This document shows positions 24,539 to 31,820 of a stretch of 64,000 nt of DNA, in pieces. A program made the position numbers and the translations under genes. The stretch is from contig DPKJ01000005.1 in the NCBI GenBank assembly GCA_003542575.1, positions 62,001-126,000 of the forward strand, in the 5' to 3' direction. The notes under the pieces were generated by a model, which was given only the letters and a program-made list of their open reading frames with translations, had not been told where the DNA came from and did no database searches. Positions within the stretch are counted from its first letter, which is position 1. Every line of letters starts with the position of its first letter. This DNA comes from Rikenellaceae bacterium. GTDB lineage: Bacteria; Bacteroidota; Bacteroidia; Bacteroidales; UBA932.

Positions 24539-27361
24539 ATGAAATATACTAAACAGATTTTTCTTTTACTTTTTCTGATTTTTGTAATTAATGGTATAAC
24601 TACCGCACAGACAAGAGATTATAGAGTAAGGGGCACACTGATAGATAGTGTAAGAAATGAAGCAGTAGAATTTGCAACAGCGTCCGTCACACCAAAAGGT
24701 ACAACTACACCTACAAAATACGCACTCTCCGACAGCAAGGGAAAATTTGAAATTATCGGTGTAACAGCCGGAGATTATACTCTGAAAATTGAGTACATGG
24801 GATATAATACCGTAGAAAAAGAGATCTCCGTTTCTGCACAGAGGGTTGTTGAGTTAGGAAACATTGGGATGATTGAGCGACTTAATATGCTCGAATCAGT
24901 AACTGTTTCTGCTCTTGGAAATCCGATTATTGTCAAAAAAGATACAATCGAGTACAATGCATCCTCATTTAAAACTACAGATAATGATATGCTTGAGGAG
25001 CTTCTTAAGAAGCTTCCCGGAATCGAAATTTCGGCAGATGGTAAAATAACTGCTAATGGTAAAGAAATCAACAAGATAATGGTTGATGGAAAACCATTCT
25101 TCTTAAATGATCCCCAGTTAGCTACAAAAAATTTACCTGCCAACATTATTGAAAAGGTAAGAGTTGTTGAAAGGCAATCAGATCAGGCCAGATTTACAGG
25201 TATTGATGACGGAAATGAAGAGACGGTGATAGATCTTTCGATAAGACCGGGTATGATGAATGGTTGGTTTGGTAATACAACGGCCGGATATGGTACTGAA
25301 GACAGATTTCAGGCAGCAGGTATGGTAGGAAATTTTACCAAAAAGAGCCAGATAAGTGTAATCGGTAATGGAAATAATACAAATAACAGGGCATTTTCTG
25401 ATTTGGCCGGTGATATGATGAGAACAATGAGAGGTTCGATGGGTGGAGGCAGAACTACCGGAGGAGGAGGAGTAAGGATAGGTGGCACCACTCTAAGTTT
25501 TGGCGGAAGTGGAATTTCAACTTCATGGATGGGTGGAGTCAATGCTAACACCGAACTTAATGACGGCAAATTAAAGATTGGGGGTAACTACTTTTACGGA
25601 AGTAATGATAATATTGCCGAGGGTACCAGGGTAAGGCAGAATTTTCTTCCTGACAGCAGTTTCTTTAACAGAGATACAAGCAGATCGCAGAATGTTTCTG
25701 AAAATCATAGAGTTGCGCTTGAATTGGAATGGACAATTTCAGATAAGACATCAATCATATTTCGCCCGAATGTTAGTATAGGAACAGGCATGTTTGAGGA
25801 GAGAAGAGACTTTTCAACAGATGGTCTTAACAGAACAAAAATTAACGACGGATTCAGTCTTTCAAGCGGAGATAACACATCTCAAAGTGCGGGTGGAGAG
25901 TTTTTGTTCAGACAAAGACTTGGTAAACCTGGCAGGACATTCTCCGTAAACATGAACTATAACTATTCAAATAATGATCTTGATGGCAGAAATCTATCAG
26001 AGACAAATGTTTATGGCAATAGACCTTCTACAACAAAGCTCGATCAAAGATTTGACCTCAACAACAACTCCTACTCGATGAGTGCAAGAGCTTCGTATAC
26101 TGAGCCTTTGGGCAAGAATTTCTTTATGGAGCTGGCTTACAGATATCGTTACAGCAGGAGCAGCTCTGAAAAAGAGGCCTACAACTTTAATGACATTACA
26201 AATCAGTATGATATTTATGACAGTACATACTCCAATACTTTCAAAAACACATTTGTAAATCAACAGGCAGAGATCAATATAAGAAAGAATGAAGAGAAGT
26301 ACAGCTATGTTGTGGGATTTAATGTGCAACCATCTTTAACAGAAAGTATTGGTGGTGTGAATGACATTTCAAGAAGTGTGGTAAATTACTCGCCTTCAGC
26401 TCAGTTTGACTATAGATTCTCTGATGCAAGCAATATGAGGGTTAGGTATAGGGGTAATACAAGACAGCCTTCAATTAGCCAATTGCAGCCTGTTCCGGAC
26501 AATTCAAATCCTCTCTATATCCCATTGGGTAATCCTGACCTTCTTCCTGAATTTGAACACAGTATGTCTGTTGAGTTCAGGGATACAAAAAGAGAGACAT
26601 TCCGATCATTAAATGTGAGGCTTGGTGGAGATTACACGATGGATAAAATTGTTAACAAGACTTGGTATGACGAGGGAGGTGTGCAGTATAGTGAACCTGT
26701 AAATGAGAGCGGAGTATATTCGATGTATGCAAACATGATGTACAGTACTCCAATCAAAAAATCAAAATTTTATGCTTCAACAAACACAAGAACCTCTTTT
26801 AGAAATGGTATAAACTACTCTAATGGATTAAGAAACCGCACACAGAGTCTGTCACTGACTGAGATGTTAAGACTCACTTACCGAGGAGATAAAATTGAAA
26901 CAGGTATTGGCGGAAGAGCTTCATACTCATATGCCTGGTATACAATTGAGCAGACCACCCAGCCTGCAACCTGGACAAATTCGGTAAACATGTATGCAAA
27001 CTGGACATTACCAAAAGGTTTTAACCTTGTAACAGACTTTGACTACCAGTTTTACATTGGTTTTGGAGATGGTTATAACGAACCATCTGCTGTATGGAAT
27101 GCCGAAATTTCAAAGCTGATGCTTAAAAATGCTGCTACTTTAAGATTGAAGGTATATGACATTCTGAACCAGTCAAAAAATATGTGGAGGACCACAACAG
27201 ATAACTACATTGAGGATGTTCAGAACAACACGCTTCAACAGTACTTTATGTTAAGTTTCACTTTTAGATTCGGAAAATTCGGATCAAGCAGGGGTGATTC
27301 AGGAAGACCACAGCAATTCAGAGGTAGCGGATTTGGCAGGTCTCACATGGGAATGTATTAA
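24539..27361 (+). CDS. Outer-membrane beta-barrel protein with carboxypeptidase-like regulatory domain (TonB-receptor-like, OMP_b-brl_3)
   Basis: A 940-residue outer-membrane protein. Signal peptide at 1-23 (IFLLLFLIFVINGITTA); carboxypeptidase D regulatory-like beta-sandwich at about 28-115 (SKGKFEIIGVTAGDYTLKIE). A plug-like domain follows at about 120-235 (KKLPGIEISADGKITANGKE is characteristic), then a large barrel to the C terminus. A Gly-rich stretch near residues 298-330 is probably an external loop. I see no SusD neighbour, so it is not a classical SusC glycan system; the family is often of unknown substrate. Its stop overlaps the convergent rluD stop by 4 bases. Confidence 0.88.
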   Translation: MKYTKQIFLLLFLIFVINGITTAQTRDYRVRGTLIDSVRNEAVEFATASVTPKGTTTPTKYALSDSKGKFEIIGVTAGDYTLKIEYMGYNTVEKEISVSAQRVVELGNIGMIERLNMLESVTVSALGNPIIVKKDTIEYNASSFKTTDNDMLEELLKKLPGIEISADGKITANGKEINKIMVDGKPFFLNDPQLATKNLPANIIEKVRVVERQSDQARFTGIDDGNEETVIDLSIRPGMMNGWFGNTTAGYGTEDRFQAAGMVGNFTKKSQISVIGNGNNTNNRAFSDLAGDMMRTMRGSMGGGRTTGGGGVRIGGTTLSFGGSGISTSWMGGVNANTELNDGKLKIGGNYFYGSNDNIAEGTRVRQNFLPDSSFFNRDTSRSQNVSENHRVALELEWTISDKTSIIFRPNVSIGTGMFEERRDFSTDGLNRTKINDGFSLSSGDNTSQSAGGEFLFRQRLGKPGRTFSVNMNYNYSNNDLDGRNLSETNVYGNRPSTTKLDQRFDLNNNSYSMSARASYTEPLGKNFFMELAYRYRYSRSSSEKEAYNFNDITNQYDIYDSTYSNTFKNTFVNQQAEINIRKNEEKYSYVVGFNVQPSLTESIGGVNDISRSVVNYSPSAQFDYRFSDASNMRVRYRGNTRQPSISQLQPVPDNSNPLYIPLGNPDLLPEFEHSMSVEFRDTKRETFRSLNVRLGGDYTMDKIVNKTWYDEGGVQYSEPVNESGVYSMYANMMYSTPIKKSKFYASTNTRTSFRNGINYSNGLRNRTQSLSLTEMLRLTYRGDKIETGIGGRASYSYAWYTIEQTTQPATWTNSVNMYANWTLPKGFNLVTDFDYQFYIGFGDGYNEPSAVWNAEISKLMLKNAATLRLKVYDILNQSKNMWRTTTDNYIEDVQNNTLQQYFMLSFTFRFGKFGSSRGDSGRPQQFRGSGFGRSHMGMY

Positions 27362-28443
27362 TCGTTTTTTGACGATGAGAAATTTTTCCACTTCTCAATA
27401 ACATTCTTTAAATCTATAGGGATTTCATTTTCGAAAAACATCCGGTGCCCGGTCGCCGGATGTATAAATCCCAGGGTTTTTGCATGAAGAGCGTGACGGG
27501 GCATTATCTCAAAACAGTTTTCAACAAATTTTTTGTATTTGGCGTATAGGGGGCCTTTTAAGATCTTGTCCCCACCATACCTATCATCATTAAAAAGGGG
27601 GTGTCCCAGATAGTCCATATGAACCCTAATCTGATGTGTTCTCCCTGTTTCAAGTATACACTCAGTGAGTGTTGTATAGCCAAATCTCTCTAATACTCTG
27701 TAATGGGTGATGGCATGTTTGCCTGATGACCCGTCAGGGAATACTTTAAACCGCATTCTGTCATTTGGGTCTCTTCCGATATGTCCTGTTATCGTTCCAC
27801 TATCCTCCTTTATGTTTCCCCATACCAGAGCTACATATTTTCTTTCTATTGAATGGTCAAAGAATTGTTTTGCCAGAGCAAGTTGTGATTGGTCGTTTTT
27901 TGCTACCAGTAATAGTCCTGATGTGTTTTTATCAATTCTGTGAACCAGAATGCCCATTCTTTCATCATCAGCATCAGCAGGCTGACTGATTCCCAGATGA
28001 AAGGCTAGAGCGTTTACAAGTGTGCCTGAGAAGTGACCGTGTCCGGGGTGTACTACCAGACCCGCAGGTTTGTTTACTAACAGCAGATGTTCGTCTTCAT
28101 ATGGAATTTCAAGCGGAATATTCTCGGGTTTTACTTCAAAACCTCTTCTTTCATAAGGCATTACAATAGTAACAACATCATGGGGCTTAACTACATAATT
28201 TGCCTTTACTGTTTTACCGTTTACTAGCACATAACCTGCTCCGATTGCAAGTTGTATCCTGTGCCTGGAGGTTTTCTCCATACGTGAGGTGATGAATTTG
28301 TCAACTCTGAGCTGACTCTGCCCTTTATCGGAGACATATCTGAAGTGTTCAAAAGAGCCTACTGTATCCTCTTCTTCACCTGCATCATAATCATCTTCAA
28401 TGCCATCAGCATCGGTATATATCTCTTCCAGCTCTTCCTTCAT
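27358..28443 (-). CDS. rluD: RluA-family 23S rRNA pseudouridine synthase (RluD-like)
   Basis: Makes pseudouridine in rRNA, in RluD at helix 69 of 23S rRNA. The 361 residues comprise an acidic N-terminal tail (about 1-28), an S4 RNA-binding domain (about 38-100, QLRVDKFITSRM to VLVNGKTVKANY) and the catalytic domain with the active aspartate in HRIDKNTSGLLLVAK. LETGRTHQIRVHMDYLGHPL is the second family signature. The exact target site is inferred from domain order, so RluD rather than RluC is likely but not certain. It follows the PASTA gene by 6 bases. Confidence 0.9.
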   Translation of the reverse strand: MKEELEEIYTDADGIEDDYDAGEEEDTVGSFEHFRYVSDKGQSQLRVDKFITSRMEKTSRHRIQLAIGAGYVLVNGKTVKANYVVKPHDVVTIVMPYERRGFEVKPENIPLEIPYEDEHLLLVNKPAGLVVHPGHGHFSGTLVNALAFHLGISQPADADDERMGILVHRIDKNTSGLLLVAKNDQSQLALAKQFFDHSIERKYVALVWGNIKEDSGTITGHIGRDPNDRMRFKVFPDGSSGKHAITHYRVLERFGYTTLTECILETGRTHQIRVHMDYLGHPLFNDDRYGGDKILKGPLYAKYKKFVENCFEIMPRHALHAKTLGFIHPATGHRMFFENEIPIDLKNVIEKWKNFSSSKND

Positions 28444-28449
28444 AAGGGA

Positions 28450-29235
28450 TCAGTTCTTTTTTGTCTCCACAATTTTAGTTTTGTCTGTACTCAGTATCAG
28501 ATCTACTCTGCTTCCCAAAATAAAGGAGAGGCGGTCTGTTGGCTCAGGGAACTGTTTAATTACAAAACTAGAGATAGTATCAGAGTAACTTTTAACAGAT
28601 TCGTCAAATGTTAATCTCCCTATATTCAAGGAGTTGTCAATAATTATATCTTTTGCTGTTACAAATGAAAACCCTGTAACAGAGGGTATTGATGTCATGT
28701 TATTATATGAACTCAGGCCGAGTTCAAGATCAATTTCACTCTCTGTCTCGATGGCAGTTCCGGGAGATATTATCTGCCCTTTATACCTCTGAGACAAAAC
28801 ATTATTTGTAGCCATATCATTAACATATATAAGCCTTCCTACATTGAGTTGTCTGGCTGTAAGTTCTGCCTTTGCCTGGCGGAGAGAGTATCCCGTAACA
28901 GAAGGCATATTAACTTTTTTAGGTTGCAATGAATTTATTGTCAACAATATTCGTCTGTTCTTCTTAACATAGCTCCCTGCCTGTGGATTCTGTCTGAAAA
29001 TAATGCCTCTTCCCATCCTTGGTAAAAAGACAGAATCTGTTACCTCTAATCTCAGGTTTGATGTGGATGCTACTTTAATGGCATCTCCCATGGTAAGCCC
29101 TGCAAAGTCAGGTACTTCAAGTTCCTGGTTGTGTCGGGTAATGAGTTTCAGAAACAAAATCAGGAGTACCAGTATTAAAAGAACCACACCTGCGGCTTTT
29201 AACAGATTTTTAATAATCCAGTTATCTTTTTTCAT
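28450..29235 (-). CDS. Membrane-anchored PASTA-domain protein
   Basis: The 261-residue product has a short cytosolic N terminus, one membrane helix (about 13-32, AAGVVLLILVLLILFLKLIT) and three PASTA domains outside: about 38-105 (VPDFAGLTMGDAIKVA), 108-178 (MPSVTGYSLRQAKAEL) and 184-255 (IPSVTGFSFVTAKDII). PASTA domains bind peptidoglycan fragments. There is no kinase or transpeptidase domain, which is usual for the stand-alone Bacteroidota form next to rluD. Role in the cell wall is inferred. Confidence 0.88.
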   Translation of the reverse strand: MKKDNWIIKNLLKAAGVVLLILVLLILFLKLITRHNQELEVPDFAGLTMGDAIKVASTSNLRLEVTDSVFLPRMGRGIIFRQNPQAGSYVKKNRRILLTINSLQPKKVNMPSVTGYSLRQAKAELTARQLNVGRLIYVNDMATNNVLSQRYKGQIISPGTAIETESEIDLELGLSSYNNMTSIPSVTGFSFVTAKDIIIDNSLNIGRLTFDESVKSYSDTISSFVIKQFPEPTDRLSFILGSRVDLILSTDKTKIVETKKN

Positions 29236-29256
29236 AAATGAAAAGTTTAGACAAAA

Positions 29257-30312
29257 TTACAATTTTTTTGTGACCTTATTGTAGAAACTGTCTCTCTCAA
29301 CAGCTATGTATCCGCATCCGGCAGCAATTCTCTCAAGATCACCGGCTGTCATGTTGGGATTCTTCTCTCCCGAACCGGCCATACTGTAAATTTTTGTGCT
29401 GTCGTTAATTGTTCCGTCAATGTCATCAGCCCCGTAAAGAAGCGATAGCTGGCAAAGCTCTTTACCCAACATTGGCCAGTATGACTTGAGGTGAGTTATG
29501 TTATCCAGTACAATTCGTGAAATTGCAAATGTTTTTAGAATCTCAATGAAGCTTGCCTCTCCCAGATGTGACATTGGGTTATTAGCTGCCTTAAAGAGAA
29601 GGGGAATAAATGCGTCAAAGCCTCCTGTTTCATCCTGCAGGTCTCTCAAGGCTATCATGTGGTCAATTCTGTGAGCACGACTCTCAATGTGTCCGAAAAG
29701 CATCGTTGCGTTGGTTCTCATCCCTATATTGTGTGCTGCTTTGTGAATCTCGAGCCATCTTTTTCCATCAGCTTTGTCTGGACAGATCTGTTTTCTGATT
29801 TCAGGTGCAAATATTTCAGCTCCTCCGCCGGGTAATGCCGAAACACCTCTGGACTTTAAGTCAGAAAGTATCTCATGTATTGATTTTTTTGAACTTATGG
29901 ACATGTCGTCGATTTCAACAGCCGAATATGCCTTGATAGCAACATCTGGTGGCAAAACCTCCCTGACCGCTTCGATGACAGAATAATAGTAAGTGTAATC
30001 TTTTCCCGGATGAACGCTACCTACAATGTGAACTTCTGTCATTCCCGGCTCATATTTCTCTTTGCAATACTCTTTAATCTCCTGAATATTCATAGTCCAG
30101 GCGCCTGTTTCTGTATCGCACTCTCTTCTGTATGAGCAAAATTTGCATCTGTGTATGCATACATTGCTTGGTTCGAGATGGAAGTTTCTGTTGTAAAAAA
30201 CAGAATCACCATTTATGCTTTTACGTATTTGAGTAGCCATAGAAGACAGGGTGTTCATATCCTGAATTTCCCATAGTGCCATGGCCTCATCTCTCCCGAT
30301 TCTTCCTCTCAT
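29257..30312 (-). CDS. mqnE: Aminofutalosine synthase MqnE (radical SAM, menaquinone pathway)
   Basis: Radical SAM enzyme that joins the SAM-derived adenosyl radical to 3-enolpyruvylbenzoate to give aminofutalosine, the first radical step of the futalosine menaquinone route. The cluster motif is CIHRCKFCSY, followed by VHPGKDYTYYY, the MqnE-typical ALPGGGAEIFAPEIRKQI and TNATMLFGHIE. The start is set at the ATG at 30312 (MRGRIGRDEAMALWE), giving 351 residues. The longer frame from 30345 would run into the rpmH terminator. CofH/MqnC-type relatives are possible but the PGGGAEIF segment favours MqnE. Confidence 0.88.
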   Translation of the reverse strand: MRGRIGRDEAMALWEIQDMNTLSSMATQIRKSINGDSVFYNRNFHLEPSNVCIHRCKFCSYRRECDTETGAWTMNIQEIKEYCKEKYEPGMTEVHIVGSVHPGKDYTYYYSVIEAVREVLPPDVAIKAYSAVEIDDMSISSKKSIHEILSDLKSRGVSALPGGGAEIFAPEIRKQICPDKADGKRWLEIHKAAHNIGMRTNATMLFGHIESRAHRIDHMIALRDLQDETGGFDAFIPLLFKAANNPMSHLGEASFIEILKTFAISRIVLDNITHLKSYWPMLGKELCQLSLLYGADDIDGTINDSTKIYSMAGSGEKNPNMTAGDLERIAAGCGYIAVERDSFYNKVTKKL

Positions 30313-30330
30313 TTTTAGTCCAAATATAAC

Positions 30331-30352
30331 AAAAAAGACGCTCAAGGCGCCT
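30331..30352 (-). terminator. Probable terminator of rpmH
   Basis: On the minus strand a short GC-rich stem GGCGC/GCGTC (one G-U pair) with a CTTGA loop is followed by six T (30331-30336). It lies about 30 bases after the rpmH stop. Confidence 0.55.
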
Positions 30353-30381
30353 TTAATCGTGTGTCGGTAGTAATCTCTCTT

Positions 30382-30534
30382 CTAGAAACGTTCTTCAGAT
30401 GATACTGTTAATTTCTTGCGGCCACGACGGCGACGGGCTGCAAGTACCCTGCGTCCGTTAGGTGTAGACATACGCTCACGAAAGCCGTGTTTATTGCGAC
30501 GCTTGCGCTGTGATGGTTGAAAAGTGCGTTTCAT
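30382..30534 (-). CDS. rpmH: 50S ribosomal protein bL34
   Basis: Reading from the ATG at 30534 gives 50 residues beginning MKRTFQPSQRKRRNKHGFRE and containing MSTPNGRRVLAARRRRGRKK, the unmistakable L34 sequence. Codon use is GC-richer than its neighbours (many CGC and CGT), as is common for this protein. It has its own exact promoter and a terminator, so it forms an independent transcription unit. The usual partner rnpA is not adjacent here. Confidence 0.98.
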   Translation of the reverse strand: MKRTFQPSQRKRRNKHGFRERMSTPNGRRVLAARRRRGRKKLTVSSEERF

Positions 30535-30577
30535 AATATGTATACTGTATTTATTATAATACTTAAAAAAGGGAGTG

Positions 30578-30608
30578 CAAAGATAAATAAAATGTTTTTA
30601 ATAGCAAA
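30578..30608 (-). promoter_or_regulatory. Promoter of rpmH
   Basis: Minus strand TTTG (30605-30608), 19 bases, TATCTTTG (30578-30585): an exact consensus match. Transcription start is near 30571, leaving a leader of about 37 bases. Confidence 0.8.
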
Positions 30609-30616
30609 TATTTATA

Positions 30617-31261
30617 CTATCGTTTGATAAATATGACACTTTTTTCAATAAACCACTCCTCATCGAACCAGTCCGATATTTCGGTTTTGGAGAATTTATT
30701 CATGGGAATTCTCAATTTTTCTGCTGCAGTGGCCATCTCTTCATTCATATCCCCACCTTTAAGATAGATAATTCCTCTGTTTATACCCTGGATGCTTCCC
30801 TTTTCGATTTTATTCCAGACCCAGGGAACGAAAGAGGAGAGATCTGTTACAGCTCTTGACACAACAAAGTCAAACATACCATCAATTTCGTCTGCCCTCA
30901 TTCTGAGTTCATTAACATTTTGCAGCCCGAGAGCATCTTTAACCTCTGTTACAACTTTTATCTTTTTAAGAATTGAATCGCATAGTGTAAAATTGGCTTC
31001 CGGAAACATTATTGCAAGTGGGACTCCGGGAAACCCTCCGCCTGTGCCCACATCGAGTATCCTTGAATTGGCCGGAAACTTAACTCTCTTTGCAATTGCC
31101 AGGGAGTGTAAAACATGGTGAAGATAAAGGTTCCCAATGTCTTTTCTTGAGATTACATTAATCTTTTGGTTCCACTCTTCGTATACGGGAAACAGCGATA
31201 CGAACATCTCTTTTTGTCTATCGGTAATTTCGGGAAAATATTTTAGAATTAACTCTTCCAT
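30617..31261 (-). CDS. rsmG: 16S rRNA (guanine-N7) methyltransferase RsmG
   Basis: Methylates N7 of G527 (E. coli numbering) in 16S rRNA; loss gives low-level streptomycin resistance in other bacteria. The 214 residues contain the SAM-binding motif LDVGTGGGFPGVPLAI and the family segments ISRKDIGNLYLHHVLHSLAI near the N terminus and FVVSRAV mid-protein. It overlaps the end of the ECF sigma gene by 13 bases, so the two are translated from one transcript. Confidence 0.95.
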   Translation of the reverse strand: MEELILKYFPEITDRQKEMFVSLFPVYEEWNQKINVISRKDIGNLYLHHVLHSLAIAKRVKFPANSRILDVGTGGGFPGVPLAIMFPEANFTLCDSILKKIKVVTEVKDALGLQNVNELRMRADEIDGMFDFVVSRAVTDLSSFVPWVWNKIEKGSIQGINRGIIYLKGGDMNEEMATAAEKLRIPMNKFSKTEISDWFDEEWFIEKSVIFIKR

Positions 31262-31809
31262 ATATCATTCAATAATTTTTTAGCCCTGCTGACTCTTGTT
31301 TTAACTGTATTTAAGGGAATATTCAGCTCTTTGGCAATCTCTTCCAGTGGATATTCGTGAATAAATCTAAGCTCTGAAATTTTTCTATACTTTAAATCAA
31401 GATTTTGAATTGACTTTATTAAATTTTCAAAAGCCTGATCATTAATCATGTTCTCCTCGGGACTTGGAACTGTACTCTCAATATCGGGAGCAGGATTCTC
31501 TTGACCGACAGAACCTGATGTGACTTGAGGGATCTTTCTTTTCTTATGGAAGTCAAGAGCAGTATTCTGGGCAATAGTATAGAGCCATGTAGAAAATGCG
31601 TATTTGAAGTTGTAAGCCTCCAGATATCTGAAACATTTATGAAAGGTCTCCTGGCAAATATCTTCGGCATCCTGAGGGTTTGATACAATAGTAGAGATGT
31701 ATGAAATTACTGACTTCCTGTAGTGGTTTACTATCTGAGTATATGCCTCCTGCCTGCCGCTGAGTGCCCTCTGTATCAATTCATGTTCGTCATTGTCTGT
31801 AAACTTCAT
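31249..31809 (-). CDS. ECF-type RNA polymerase sigma factor
   Basis: The 186-residue sigma-70 family protein has region 2 at about 22-95 (NPQDAEDICQETFHKCFRYL, AFSTWLYTIAQNTALDFHKK) and region 4 at about 125-180 (RKISELRFIHEYPLEEIAKE followed by NTVKTRVSRAKKLL). It is joined by an acidic linker of about 30 residues. There is no anti-sigma gene beside it: it lies between polA (11-base gap) and rsmG (13-base overlap). Its regulon cannot be told from sequence. Confidence 0.93.
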   Translation of the reverse strand: MKFTDNDEHELIQRALSGRQEAYTQIVNHYRKSVISYISTIVSNPQDAEDICQETFHKCFRYLEAYNFKYAFSTWLYTIAQNTALDFHKKRKIPQVTSGSVGQENPAPDIESTVPSPEENMINDQAFENLIKSIQNLDLKYRKISELRFIHEYPLEEIAKELNIPLNTVKTRVSRAKKLLNDIWKS

Positions 31810-31820
31810 ACTTGTTATCT

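Noticed and set aside
30321..30328. TATATTTG as promoter of mqnE
   Set aside because: A -7 match without -33 TTTG; it lies directly before the ATG and next to the rpmH terminator. Mentioned only under leaderless candidates.
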